From assembly GCA_018697195.1 (NCBI GenBank), contig JAGMWU010000044.1, positions 841,492-905,491 on the forward strand: DNA of 64,000 nucleotides, given 5' to 3'. Positions 12,052 through 23,682 of this stretch are shown piece after piece. Below the pieces are notes generated by a model. That model had not been told where the DNA came from, did not search any database, and saw nothing but the letters and a program-made list of their open reading frames with translations. The stretch's first letter is position 1. The number at the start of each line of letters is the position of its first letter. The DNA comes from Certhia americana (lineage: Eukaryota > Chordata > Aves > Passeriformes > Certhiidae). Made by a program: the position numbers and the translations under genes.

Positions 12052-13005
12052 GAAAAGAAAGTTATTTTACAGAGTGATTTAAAATTCAGAGAAGCAAACA
12101 GAGACATTGAAAAAAACAAGGAAGCACAGTTAATTAAATATATGAGGAGAGTTCTCTGGAAAGGAGATATTCAGCTCCATATTGACATTTATTGGGGGGA
12201 AAGAACTTCTTATAGGTGTTCAAATCTTGTTTCAGGTGTTCAAAACTTGATGAACTGACCCAGTTTTTTTCCCTGTGAGGCCCTCACAGATTGCCCAGAG
12301 CAGCTGTGGCTGTCTCATCCCTTTTTATTTCCTTGGAATTGCCCAAGGTTGGTTCTTTTCTTGCTTTTCTCCATTTTCTGAGTTTGAGTCTCTCAATTCC
12401 CTTCTCAGCCCCAACTCTTCTGTTTAGCCTGGGCCATGACTCTGGTCTGGCAGGGAACAGAGAGTTTAAATATATTAATATCCATGGGGTTCTTTCCCAC
12501 TGGGAAAAGCCATTTTTAATATGTGTCCATTCATAAGATGAACTGTTTGAATCCCTGCAGAAAAATAGGATGGTCTTGATGATGTTAGACCTTATTGCAG
12601 TGATGTTTCTGCTTGCAAAATAAAATCAGCTTGTTTGCATCTGGATTTAGTCTTGAGTTTAAAGACAAGGACTACAGAGCACAGTTCATGGAATGATGGA
12701 GAACTGCAGGATTAAGAGAAATAAAGGGATTAAGGCAAATAAATTAAAGGTTATGCCAAGGAAATTGTGCCTTGCACTTCACCAGAGCTGGGAATTTTAT
12801 TGATTCTGGTGTTTGAGCCTCATCTTTTATGGGAAGTGAACAGAATCCTAAAATGAGGAATGGTGCTGGTTCCTGGCCTCTGGAATATGATTATTCCAGA
12901 AAATGGTGAGTCTGCTTGCTGGAATCTTTAGTTTTATTCCAGGTGATTCCTTAGGTTCGGATGGGAAGGGGATCCTTCTGCCTCCCAGGAAAGCTGAGGC
13001 TGGGC
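12052..13005. other. Unassigned stretch
   Basis: No gene, RNA or repeat family recognised. Confidence 0.4.
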
Positions 13006-13104
13006 TTTTCTCTTCTCTTCTCTTCTCTTCTCTTCTCTTCTCTTCTCTTCTCTTCTCTTCTCTTCTCTTCTCTTCTCTTCTCTTCTCTTCTCTTCTCTTC
13101 TCTC
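13006..13104. repeat. (TTCTC)n pentanucleotide microsatellite
   Basis: About 19 almost perfect TTCTC units form a pure pyrimidine tract on the plus strand. The open frames through it on both strands are repeat artefacts. Confidence 0.98.
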
Positions 13105-14808
13105 ATCCCAAAGTGCCTCCCAAACCTCCCTTCCACCACTGCACTCACCCACTGGTCTAAAGTCTTCAGGACCACTCTGACTATTTTTTGTGACTCAGAT
13201 CAACAAAAGCAAGCAAAAAAAGCAGAAAAATTATGTCAGGGCATTTTAGTGGGTTCACAGAGTCCTGGTGATGGCAACTTTGGGGCTTTGCCTGATGAGG
13301 GACAGGGAATTGTCCCAGAGGATGAATCCTGCTTGGAATTACTCGGTTTGGAGCAGCGAGGTCAGCCCAGAGTGTGGCTATAAAAGCATCACCTGATGTG
13401 GGTGTGCCATAAAGAATCAGCATTCCCAGGGCAGAATTCCTTCAAAGTCTTCCCTTAATCCCTTTGGATCAGCCAGATGAGGAAACTGCCTGGAGGAGCA
13501 GAGCCAGAACAGGGAGGACATTGGAGATTAGCAGGGAAAATCCAAGATTTGCCAGCAATATTTCAGCTCTCTCCTGGTGTTGTTTCCCCTCCCACATCCC
13601 TGGATCACACCTGCCTTTCCACAGGGATTTGCTGATAAAGCAAGACATATCAAGATCTCTCCCCTTGTGACTTTTCTTCTTGATAAATTCCTAATTATTT
13701 CCAGAATGTTTTGCTGTTTGTCCTTATTAATTTTCATTTTTACCTGGTTCACCAAAATTCATTGTAGCGATGTCCTTGTAACCTCTCAGCAACCCAAACC
13801 TTCTTCTTCTATCCAAGTCATTATCACCACTCTTTAATTAAATTCTTAGGGCAATTTTATAATCTTTTTCTGTTTTTATTACCTAATTACATCTCCTACA
13901 GCACCTAAAGCAAACCTTTTACTGAAACGTGAATAGATCCAGTGACTTAGAATGGAATAAAGCACATCATGGGAGAGGTACTGGATCAGCCTGGAATGAT
14001 TCCCTTTTCCAATGCCATGTTGATGCAATAACATTTACAATTTTCTCTCAAGATTTTAATTATTCTTTCTTTCAAAATTTGTCTAAAAGCTCTGCATATG
14101 ATTAAGTCAGGTTAATGGGCACAGAGATACCTGAGTCAGACGGGGAGGAATTCCTTAAGTGATGCATCTGTTATTCTCTGAGGATTTACTTTAATCCCTG
14201 ATTTGTCAAATTTATTAAAAATCCTTCCTAACCAAGTCTAACTGTCTGAAATTCTCTCTCCTCTTCCTTTGGAATTCTGGGCTGGACCTTGCAGTGTCTC
14301 CTGCTGGAGGATCTGAAGACTTTTGTGCCTTGTTTTCATCCCAGAGACCATTTCTACTCATTTTCACTGGCTATCCTTAATTTTTTATTTTCCTGTATTA
14401 AATGACCCTTTGTGATTGTGGGGAAAATTATTATTTTAAATATTTGAATATGTTAAACTTTTTTAGTCAATCTGCATAATATGAAATCCTTAATCCTTCA
14501 TCAATTTTTGAATTGGCCCTGCTTTTCTCCTTACCACCCTGCACTCTTCTTTTGTTTAGATAACTTGAAGAAAGTTTTGTAGTTCTCCTTTCCTTGACAA
14601 AATTTAGCTAAACTTGGATTTTTAGTAACTCTGTACATCTTGAATTCTGGGATGGAGCTGTCTGGGGCTTCTGTCTGTTTTTTCCTTCCTTTCCTGCCTG
14701 TGTCAGGCTCTTTGTCCACAATTTTTTTGTGCAACCCCAGTGCTCCCAGACAGGAGGGTGGCTGGATTTCTCTTTCTTTCTCATCCCACTTAGATGATGT
14801 TAATTAAT
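13105..14808. other. Unassigned stretch
   Basis: Moderately AT-rich with no recognisable gene or repeat family. Confidence 0.4.
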
Positions 14809-14915
14809 GTCACAGAATCATGGAATGGTTTGGGCTGGAAATCAATAGGAATTAATGGGTAATTATAATCATCTCTCCATTAAGATACTCTGATCCTCTG
14901 TGATTCTATGAAGAT
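14809..14915. mobile_element. CR1 tail-like remnants in both orientations
   Basis: The sequence 'cagaatcatggaatggtttgggctgg' type at 14811-14838 is a minus-strand CR1 3' terminus, and 'ctctgtgattctatgaa' near 14895-14912 is a plus-strand CR1 tail. The roughly 55 bases between them are not CR1-like. This may be two old fragments or one rearranged copy. Confidence 0.5.
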
Positions 14916-15499
14916 CCAAAGGTTTTGTGGTTTTTGTTTTGAGAAAAAATAAAAATTTTTTTTCCTGAATGCAAATCATCTCCAGCAGCTCCAGATCTGA
15001 AGGCTGCTGTTACCAAAGTCAAGGAAATCAAGGAGGATGAGGAAATCGAGGAGGTCAGGAAGAGCTTGCTGGGTGCAGAAAAGCTGGGACTGGGGAAGGG
15101 AGGAATCATTTAACACATCATTGCTGAATCTGAAAAAAAACCCCAAAGCATTTCCTCAAAAATCAGGTACTCCCAAAAGGAGTTTTATGGTCAAAACCAC
15201 ACCCAGGACACTTCATCCACAAACACCATAAACCCCTTATTTTTTCTAACTAAAAATGAAGAATAAATAATTTTTATGAAGTCTTTTGCACTGATGCTGC
15301 AGCAAAGAGTCCCACACTCACTTCACAAAGCCTGAATGAGCCAGGAGAGGATGGATACTCCTCAAGGGATTCCCTTTGAGGACAGAACCCCTACAATGAA
15401 TCCTACAACAGGGCATGTCAGTGAGGGGAAGAGATTTTGTCCAGTTAATCCTTTCCCTGGCTTGGAAAAGCCTGAAATAGTTAGACCCATCTTGGGTGG

Positions 15500-16079
15500 C
15501 TTCTACAAACAGGAAATTAAAATATTTTGTAAATTTTTTTGCCTGCCGTGCTGCCCAAACGCTCCAGGTCTCACATCCATGGGCTTCTACAAACAGGTGA
15601 GACCTGGGATTAAAATATTTTGTAAATTTTTTGCCTGCCATGCTCTCCAAACTCTCCAGGCCTCACACACATGGACTTCAACAAAAAGATGAGGCCTGGG
15701 GTTAAAGTATTTTGCATTTTGCATTTTATTTTTTTGCCTGCTGTGTTGTCCAAACTCTCCAGGCCTCACATCCATGGGCTTCTTCAAACAGATGCAGCCT
15801 GGGGTTAAAATATTTTGCATTTCTTTTTTTGCTTGCTGTGCTGTCCAGACTCTCCAGGCCTCACATTCATGGACTTTGACAAACAGGTGAGGTCTGGAGT
15901 TAAAGAATTTTGAATTTTGGTTTTTGTTTTTTTTTTGCCTGCTGTGTTGTCCAAACTTTTTAGGCCTCACATGCATGGGCTTCTACAAACAGGTGAGGCC
16001 TGGGGTTAAAGGATTTTGAATTTTGTTTTTTTTTTGCCTGCTGTGTTGTCCAAACTCTCCAGACCTCACATCCATGGGA
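15500..16079. repeat. Minisatellite, about 92-107-bp unit with internal hairpin
   Basis: Five to six units begin with 'gcctgctgtg'-like sequence at 15541, 15633, 15736, 15831, 15938 and 16036. Each contains 'ctccaggcctcac', a 22-26-base loop, 'gtgaggcctgg', then 'ggttaaa.attttg' and a T-rich run. The two arms are complementary, so each full unit holds an inverted repeat of 9-13 bp. The last unit lacks its right arm. A 129-codon open frame on the minus strand through the array is a repeat artefact. I cannot name the family. Confidence 0.9.
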
Positions 16080-17274
16080 TTATGATCCCTCCAAAGCCAA
16101 GAGTCCAAGGATCTCGTCTTTATAAGCCCAGCTTTAATGGTGGGCTGTTTTTTGCCTTTTTGTCCCTTGAGACCAGACTGTGGGGAACAAATCCTTTAAA
16201 GCTTTGTCCTTTTGTGTTCCCATTGTTTCCTTGTCACGGCTCTGCTGAGCAGAACTCCCCTTTGACAGTGGCTGCTTCTCCCTAAAAGCTTCTGACTCTC
16301 TGAGGCTGGACCAGCAGGCTCCATCCCAGCATTTCCCTCCTGTAATTGCCTCGGGGCCAATTCCTCCTAAAAGAATTAAAAATGCAAATCCAATCTCATA
16401 ATTGTGTAATATGATAGAGCTGGCAGCTGGATCAATACGGGCCCTCACCGTCGATAAGGCAGCTCCCAGGCTTGTTTGTCAGAGCTGGCCAACGTCACTT
16501 TGTCACTGCTGCTGGGGTCCTTCCCCCTCGATGGGAGATGACATTTTATGAGTGGCTCCCCATCAATCAGCTCTAATTTTTTACCTCGTGGAAATCCCTC
16601 CTGTCGTCCTGCTGCTGCCTAGGTTTCTTTTGGAGGCTGGAGAAGGAGGCTGACGGGCTTTGGCTTCTCCAGGCTGTCACAGCCTGGCCAGGGGACTGGG
16701 AGTGACAATAACACACTGGGGTATCTTCATTTTCCAGCCACAAATGACACGGGGTTACCAGTGCTGTGGAAAAGGAAACCTGGGAATCAATGAGTGAATT
16801 CCCGCTGGTGCCGGAGCTGTTGGGTTCTCTGAAATGAAATAATATTAATATTATTTAATGTGAGATAAAATTCCCACCCCTGAGTCTCAAAACCCCTTCC
16901 AGACAATCTTTTCTTACCCAATAATGCCCCCAAAGTAGAATGTTTTGTAATAAGGTCTCCTGGTCCAAAATGTGGACGGATCAGAAGGCACAAAAATTGA
17001 ATTAGCACGGACATTGTTCCTCCCTGCCCAGCCACAACCACTAAAACTGAAATAAAACATCTCAGGATAAAATATATGAAGATAATGGAACAGTCTGCCC
17101 AGCTGCTTCTGCATCATTTCAGCCCCCATAGTGTTTTGGGAAAAGCAATAAAAAGTTCTTACTCACACAGGGATGGTTCCAGAAGTAGCAAAACATTCAG
17201 GTGGCCTTTTGGGAGATCCAAGCATTAATCAGATTTACAGAAATAGGGGACAGAAAGGAGGAGAAAAGATTGAA
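16080..17274. other. Unassigned stretch with a possible regulatory segment
   Basis: The part at about 16320-16640 is free of recognised repeats. It contains a POU octamer ATGCAAAT (16382-16389) and an AT-rich motif 'cataattgtgtaatatga' nearby. Its texture resembles vertebrate conserved non-coding elements, but conservation cannot be judged from this sequence alone. Confidence 0.25.
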
Positions 17275-17468
17275 ATTCCCAGAGCAGCTGTGTCTGCCCC
17301 TGGATCCCTGGCAGTGTCCCAGGCCAGGTTGGACATTGGGGCTGGAACAGCCTGGGGCAGTGGGAGGTGTATGGTCCATGGCAGGGGTGGAGTGGGATCA
17401 TCTTCAAATTCCCTTCCAACCCAAACCATTCTATAATTCTATGAGTCTATGATCCTGTGATTCTATAA
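17275..17468 (+). mobile_element. CR1 LINE 3' end, 5'-truncated
   Basis: CR1 core blocks appear in order: 'cagagcagctgt', 'ggatccctggcagtgtccca', 'ggttggacattggggctgg', 'ccatggcagggg', 'cccttccaacccaaaccatt'. A variable octamer tail follows (attctataattctatgagtc and further). Only the non-coding 3' end is present. The clear tail and few differences suggest a relatively young copy. Confidence 0.95.
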
Positions 17469-17539
17469 AGAAACTTCTTAATATATTTATGGGTACTTCA
17501 CTCATAAAAGTTATCTACTGGACATGAAGGAACTGTATC

Positions 17540-18205
17540 CAGAGAAGGAAACAGAGATGGGAAAGGGCTGGAAACACGTCTTGGGAAGAGCACCTGAGCT
17601 GGGAAAGAGGCTCAGACTGGAGCAAAGGAGACTCAGGGGGGACCTTGTGGCTCTGCACAAGTCTCTACCAGGAGGGGCAGGGAAAAAATGAGACGAAATG
17701 GCCTCAAATGGCACCAGGGCAGGCTCAGGGTGGAGATTTGTAAAAATTTTCTTGTCAGAGTGGTCAGGCCTTGGGCTGAGCTGCCCAGGGAGCTTTGGAG
17801 TGCCTGGAATTGTCCCAGAGCAGTCTGGCTGTGGCCCTTGGGGACAGGGTTTGGGCTGGTGCTGCTGGGGCTGGGGTGGCACTGGAGGATCCTGAGGGGC
17901 TCTTCCCACCTTGGGCATTCCAGGAAATCCAAGCCAAAGGCACCTGCACATGCAGCAAATGTTCAGGGGGCCCCAACTTGCAATTGCTGTGCTGCCAGCC
18001 TCAGCACCTTGAGGGCTGTGAGGAGTCTCCGGGATGGTCCCTGCCAGCCAAAGGTCAGGTTCCTGCAAAGTCAGAGTGAGGAGATGAAGGGAAGGGGAGC
18101 TTTAGAGGGACAGACTGCATGTGGCCCTTGGGGACAGGGTTTGGGCTGGTGCTGCTGGGGCTGGATGATCCTGGAGGTCTCATCCCATCTTGTTGATTTT
18201 ATGAT
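17540..18205 (+). mobile_element. CR1-related 3' end with duplicated end segment
   Basis: The block at 17590-17935 follows a second type of CR1 3' end: 'ggagactcaggggggacctt', 'gcagggtggag'-like, 'gagctgcccagggagctttg', then 'gctggtgctgctggggctgg'. A 45-base block (17830-17874) recurs exactly at 18120-18164, followed by another CR1-like end ('tcatcccatcttg...gattttatgattcc'). A non-matching stretch at about 17936-18119 lies between the two ends. A 210-codon plus-strand open frame through this region is CR1-derived and not a gene. Confidence 0.8.
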
Positions 18206-18472
18206 TCCAGGGATTGCTCCTCTCTCCTGTCTTTCACACTTGATCCACAGCAAGAAATCAGCTGCCCAAAATATCAAAAGCATGAACAGGATAAATGGAA
18301 TTCATGTACAAATGCACTGAGGCAGAAAAGCATCAACACCCACAAAATAAAGACATTTCATTCACAACCAACTCACACAAAGAGAATTTTTGCTGGGGCT
18401 GGCCAGAGTGTAAAAATTCAGTGTCAGGAAAATATAAAGGTTCCAGCAATGTTTTTGTTCCCCTCTGGAATG

Positions 18473-18496
18473 AAAAAAAAAAAAAAAAAAAAAAAA
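18473..18496. repeat. A run
   Basis: A 24-base A homopolymer. Confidence 0.95.
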
Positions 18497-19227
18497 TTTA
18501 GGAACATTTTTCTGACTTGGAAATGGCTCAAAAATTTCTGGTTTTGTATTGAAAAGCTCCAGGTTTTGGTGCAGGCCTCAAGACAGAAACCCTGGCCTTC
18601 AGAAAACTTGGTCAAACTCAATAAATTTCCACAGAATAACCCAGCCTTGATAAACACCATATTTTAATGCAATGACATTTTGTTGAGAATATTCCAGCCA
18701 CCCTGAGCTGCAGCCTGGGCGAGATTGGGCAATTTGGAGTTATTAATATTGCTAAATCTTCCTTTTCAAAGGCCACCACATCTCTTGATGAACATTGGAC
18801 ATAAGGAATTGATAATTTAGGACTGGGGAGAGGGTAGAGAGGGAGGGTTGTGTTGTGGTTTATTAGACCCAGGCATAGGGTTGTTATAAAACTGCCCACT
18901 GACAGGTCACAAATCATATTTTTTGTTTGTTTTTAATGTATTCTTTTAAAAAGAAAAGCACTCCAGCTCAGCTGGCTGCGAGTTCCCATCCCAGGTGGCA
19001 ACTGGGGCTCCCTGGATGAGTCCCTGGGCAGCAGGGTTGGGACAGCCTGAGCCTGATCTTCCTTTGTGGAGCTCCTTGGGATGGCACAGGATGGTGGGAG
19101 AAGGTGTCACCTCACCTGTGAGTTGGTGGATGTGTCCCTAATTGTCCTTTTCCTTGGCTCAGGGTCCCAGCAGGCTTCCAGAAATATCCATGGAATGGGC
19201 TGCTTAATCCCAACATGAAAATTGGTT
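18497..19227. other. Unassigned stretch
   Basis: No gene or repeat family recognised. Confidence 0.4.
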
Positions 19228-19400
19228 CCTGCTCTGGAATCCCAGGATGGGTTGGGATGGAAAAGACCTCAAAGCCTCTCCAGTGCCACCCCTGCCATGG
19301 CAGGGACACCTCCCAGTGTCCCAGGCTGCTCCAGCCCCAATGTCCAACCTGGCCTGGGACACTGCCAGGGATCCAGGGACAGCCACAGCTGCTCTGGGCA
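19228..19400 (-). mobile_element. CR1 3' end, minus strand
   Basis: It starts with the complement of the CR1 end ('gggttgggatggaaaagacc') and runs through 'ccatggcagggacacctccc' to 'agctgctctgggca'. It stops where the next copy's sequence would continue, 228 bases before a second piece that starts inside the same core. Confidence 0.95.
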
Positions 19401-19625
19401 AGAAATAGTATTAGTATTATATTTATTTTTACTATTATTATCTTGATGGGGTTTTATTATTAACAAAATCTATGTGCAAAGCCATACAGGTCAGCCCTGC
19501 ACTGCTTTCCTGCACCCCCCTGCACTTTTGACTCCTGAATCCTTGATCCAGCTCCTGGAATCCACACTCTCCACGGATTGAGGTTGCAGGGCTGACCCAG
19601 GTCAGAAGTTCACCTTTCCCTGTCC

Positions 19626-19920
19626 CTGCTCCAGCCCCAATGTCCAACCTGGCCTGGGACACTGCCAGGGATCCAGGGACAGCCACAGCTGCTCTGGCAA
19701 TTCCAGCCCAGCCCCTCCCAGGGAACAATTCCTGCCCAAATCCCAACAAATCCTACTTTGAAGCCATTCCCTGTGTCATGTCCCTCCATCCCTTGTCCCC
19801 AGTCCCTCTCCAGCTCTCCTGGAGCCTCTTCAGGCCCTGCCAGGGGCTCTGAGCTCTCCCTGGATCTTCTCCTCTCCAGGATGGACAGCTCCAGCTCTCC
19901 CAGCCTGGTTCCAGAACAGA
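19626..19920 (-). mobile_element. CR1 piece lacking its 3' tail, minus strand
   Basis: It begins abruptly in the CR1 core, repeats 72 bases exactly (19626-19697 equals 19326-19397, offset 300) and then continues further toward the CR1 5' side ('gaagccattccctgtgtc', 'tctcctctccagg'). LINEs are normally truncated at the 5' side. A missing 3' end implies rearrangement, and this piece plus 19228-19400 probably derive from one insertion. Confidence 0.9.
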
Positions 19921-21444
19921 GAATTCCACAATCCTGTAAAATAAGAAATTAAAGAAGAGTTTTCCATGGCATTCCTTTCCTCTCTGGCATCACTGTGTCA
20001 GCTTTACTGGCCCTGCAGACCAATCCATGCTGGAAAGGCCAAACACTTCACCCCTCTCCCAGTTTGCCACACCCTGGCTCTGGTTACAACAACTCGTGTG
20101 CGAAGATTTCCTCAGGAAAATCAGCCTGGCTGTAGGATGTGATCGGTGAGCAGAGCTTGGATCAGCAAGAGCTCACACACTGAGCTCACTGCGAGATGTT
20201 CTCGTTAAGTGGCTGTAAAACACCAGAGTGACACAGGAACAGCAGAATATTTCCCTCCTCATTTTTCCTACAAGTTAATTTGTAGGCAATTACTGCGGCT
20301 TGAAACACTTGCATTTGCTCTGCAGGAAGACGAAGGTTATTTAAGGGTTTTTTTAAAAAAATTTTTTGTCATTAATTATTGATGATTTAGAGCAGGATCC
20401 ATTTATTACCTCCTTATTTTACAAACAGTTTTCTGTGTGAAGGGGGGTGGGGTCCAAAAAGACACGGATAAATCATTTATTTAGCCAACAACTTGTTGTA
20501 AGGGAAGGGATTTTATCTTTTACACCTTGGATTTTCAGAAGCAGGGAAGCTGAGCTGCAGTCAAGCCTCGTCTGGGTCCAAACTCTGTTGTTGTAGTGCT
20601 GCTCTTGTCACATGGAGCACTTGTTTCCTGCTGATAGCCCGGAGCTGATGGCAGATAATTGCCCTGACAGATTTAGAGGGATCGGGGAGGGTGAGTTCTG
20701 CTCACATCTCTAACTCGTGGTTTAAAAGGTCACAAGACTTTTAGTTTCAAGATCTTTTAAGGATTTACTAACTAATAAAACACTGCCACCATGAATATTT
20801 ACGTTTTTAACCCAGTAATCAGTTATTATGTTTTTGTCACAGTGCAGAATTTCTTAACTAATCACCCAATGACACACAAACTCATAATTCTACACTTTAA
20901 AACTTCTTATTATCCTCATAACTACTCCTTTATCTTAAATTCTAAACTATAAACTTTCCAGTACTTAGCTTAAAATGTTTTTACTTAAACTACAAATCTG
21001 CATTTTAGCTTCCAATATCTAGTTTTGGCAATTTTCCCCAAGGTCACAAATTAAACCCTGTATTCAATTCAAAGCTTTAGATCACAAGCCCAATGTTCTG
21101 AGAGCTCTTTGCTCTCTAGATTCCAACATTTGAGAGCCAGAGGGTTATGGAAGAGAAAAGGAGGAGGCTGTTGTTTCACTGATGAGGAGAATCCACAGGG
21201 GGACAGCCTTTCCTTGTGTTCAGGAGCCAACAGCCATTCCTTGGGAATGCTCCCCCAAGGTTTGTGTTAGCTCCCCCTTCCAACACAGAGGACCCAAACC
21301 AAGTGGTTTTAGCAACCCAACAGCTTTGGAATTCTGGCTGCGCATCCTAGGATCAAAAGATGGGCAAAGAGAAAAATTCAAGCCCTTTCTGCTGGTGGTT
21401 TCCACACCTGAGCGTGCAGGAGTACTGGGGAATGGGTGACGTCA
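19921..21444. other. Unassigned stretch with a possible regulatory segment
   Basis: The part at about 20140-20420 has a unique, non-repetitive look with TTAATTTG and CAATTAC-type motifs. The rest is AT-rich and unassigned. No gene is supported. Confidence 0.25.
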
Positions 21445-21537
21445 AATCATGGAGTGGTTTGGGATGGAAGAGACCTCAAAGATCATCCAGTTCCAATCCT
21501 GACACCTTCCACTGTCCCAGGCTGCTCCAAGCCCCAG
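21445..21537 (-). mobile_element. Short CR1 3' end fragment, minus strand
   Basis: It begins 'aatcatggagtggtttggga', continues 'gaagagacctcaaagatcatcc' in pieces, and ends at 'gctgctccaagccccag' where the family C unit begins. Confidence 0.85.
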
Positions 21538-21912
21538 TGGAGTGCTTTTCCAAGCAAATCCTGCGGGGAATTCAGCCTTGTTGTTGGGAAAAGTTTGTGG
21601 TAATTCCTGGGAGTAACTCAGAAGAAAAAACATCACTCACCTACACCGAGCTCTGAGCACGGAGGAACAAGAGAAGAGAGGGAAAGTTTCTAATTCTCAA
21701 GGTTTGTAGGGTTTTATTTAATGGGAAGGAAAATGGAATATCATGGAGTTGTTCCTTTTAGTCAGGTAATGCAGAGGAAGGGCAGAACAGGAAGAGGGAA
21801 CAATTTAGGACCAACTTTCTGGGTATGCATGGAGAATATATTGCCCAAAAATCATTGCCAAATATTCTGGCACCATTTGACTCTGGCACAGGTTAGCCAG
21901 AGAAGACTTAAA
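21538..21912 (-). repeat. Family C unit, copy 1 (shared with 26305-26682)
   Basis: About 375 bases match 26305-26682 in direct orientation at roughly 90-95% by eye. Read on the minus strand it contains an AATAAA (plus-strand TTTATT at 21713-21718) and a good splice-donor-like 'gtaggtgagt' (complement near 21645). It sits directly on the 3' side of a minus-strand CR1. It could be an LTR-like repeat, a piece of genomic DNA carried along with CR1, or part of a segmental duplication. Confidence 0.8.
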
Positions 21913-22111
21913 GACCTTAAAGAGGATCTTGAAAATCCTCTCATCCCACCCCTGCTATGGCAGGGATCCCTCCCACTGTCCCAGGCTGCTCCAGCCCCAA
22001 TGTCCAACCTGGCCTGGGACACTGCCAGGGATCCAGGGGCAGCCACAGCTGCTCTGGGCACCCTGTGCCAGGGAACAATTCCTGCCCAAAATCCCACCCA
22101 TCCCTGCCCTC
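21913..22111 (-). mobile_element. CR1 piece adjoining family C copy 1, minus strand
   Basis: It runs from 'cctctcatcccacccctgc' through the standard core to 'catccctgccctc', where the CR1 match stops. Homology with the 26.7-kb copy stops at the same point. The terminal CR1 octamer tail is missing and is replaced by family C sequence. Confidence 0.9.
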
Positions 22112-23682
22112 CTTCAGTCTGAACTCACTGCTCCAAACCGTTCCTTGGCTCCTGAGTTGAGACTGGCAGCACCCAGAGTTTCCTCTCTTTGTACAAATTT
22201 TCAGGTGATTCATAACACAAATTTTCCCTATTTTCTATAGAAATGTTTTGGTTGAAAAATAGGAATGGGAAAAGCAGGAGGTAAACTTGAGGTGAAGGTG
22301 GCTGTGGCTAAAAAGGCAGGTTCTGTGTTGGAGTCAAGGATTTCGTCATTATGAGCTTCTCCTAGGAAAAGTGGGAATTTTACAGATTTTGGCTGAACTT
22401 AAGAGATTTTATTTCCAGCTGAAAGTGAACCTGGCTTTGGCCTGGTCAGGGCTGCATTGGTGAGAGGGTGAAATGTTCTGTTCTCAAATATGATGGGAGA
22501 AAATCCGAGCAAATTTTGAGAGAGAAAACTGAATTTTAAAGGGGAGCTATTAAACATCTGCTTGTCAGTTATTCATGTATTCCAGGGATTTGCAGAAATT
22601 ATTTTATGCAAATTTGAGGTACTTTGGAGTCCTTTCACAAATCTGATCATTGAAGCAAATTGGGAGGAGGAGATTTTGCCTCAAATACTTCAAGGTTTTT
22701 CTGGTGCTACAAACAGAAGCTAGACACAGCTAAAATCCAGTTTAATTAAAATATTTCTCTGGTGGATAAAGTGACAAAAAATGATGAATATCAACCTTCC
22801 AGTCATTCAAGCCCTGTAAATCCCAGTCAATAATTTTATAGCCTTTCAACTCTTCTGCTCTTAGCACAACTTAAAAGCGTCGGAGTGAAAAAATCATCTA
22901 ACAAGTGCTCCTGCTATAACAAGACTATTACTTCCATTGATTTTTCCAAGAGGAAAACCCCCAGCTAAAGTTCCAGAAGGAGATGAATACAACTGCCTTT
23001 TAATAATATTAACTTTCTGGAAATCAATATTTTCTCTCATTTTACACCATACTTTGCTACACCCCAGCCACTGTACAAGCCTTGAGAATCGATGCAGTGC
23101 CTGTGGATCTGCAAGGACCTTCCCAAAGGCTGGTGTAAGGGACAAGGATTAGCTAAGTCTGGCCTGGAAAGTCAGAGTTTAAGTTTAAGCTCAAACAACT
23201 GCAAAGTGATGCTGGTGGCTCCAGATCCAGAGGGATTTTGGGGACAAAAATATTTGAGTTTGGTCTTGATGATGATGGATATGTGAGGGTGGAAAGGTCC
23301 AAATCTTCAAGCAGGGCAACCCACAGCCAGGTCCAGATTTGAGTATCCCCAAGGATGGACATTCCACAATTCCCCTCTGCATCCCATGCCAGTCCTCAGT
23401 TCCTTACAGGAAAACTCTTCCCTGATGTTCCAGCATCTCCCTTTGGACAATTTTGACACCCTGCTTACTTAAACCTGTCAATATTTCATTTATTTCATTT
23501 GTTATTTTATTAATTTAATTTATGAGCATGTGTAGGCAGCTCAGGGACATTAATTCCCAACACAGGCTGATGAGAAACCTTGGGTAAGGATGTTCCAACA
23601 TCCCTTGGATGCCAGGGAATCAGGAAATGTTATGGCTTTTCCCGTTTTTCTGAAGAAACTCCAGGGCCTGGGATCCTGCAAT
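22112..23682. other. Unassigned stretch
   Basis: No gene or repeat family recognised. Confidence 0.4.

Noticed and set aside
12903..13383. Ser/Leu/Phe-rich and Arg/Glu-rich frames
   Set aside because: Translation of the (TTCTC)n tract on either strand.
15541..16079. CRISPR-like array
   Set aside because: Repeats and 'spacers' are both repeated between units, unit length varies, the context is vertebrate, and no cas-like gene is present. It is an ordinary minisatellite.
17688..18320. 210-codon plus-strand open frame
   Set aside because: It is built from CR1-type sequence, including the duplicated 45-base block. The same CR1 blocks elsewhere are read in different frames.
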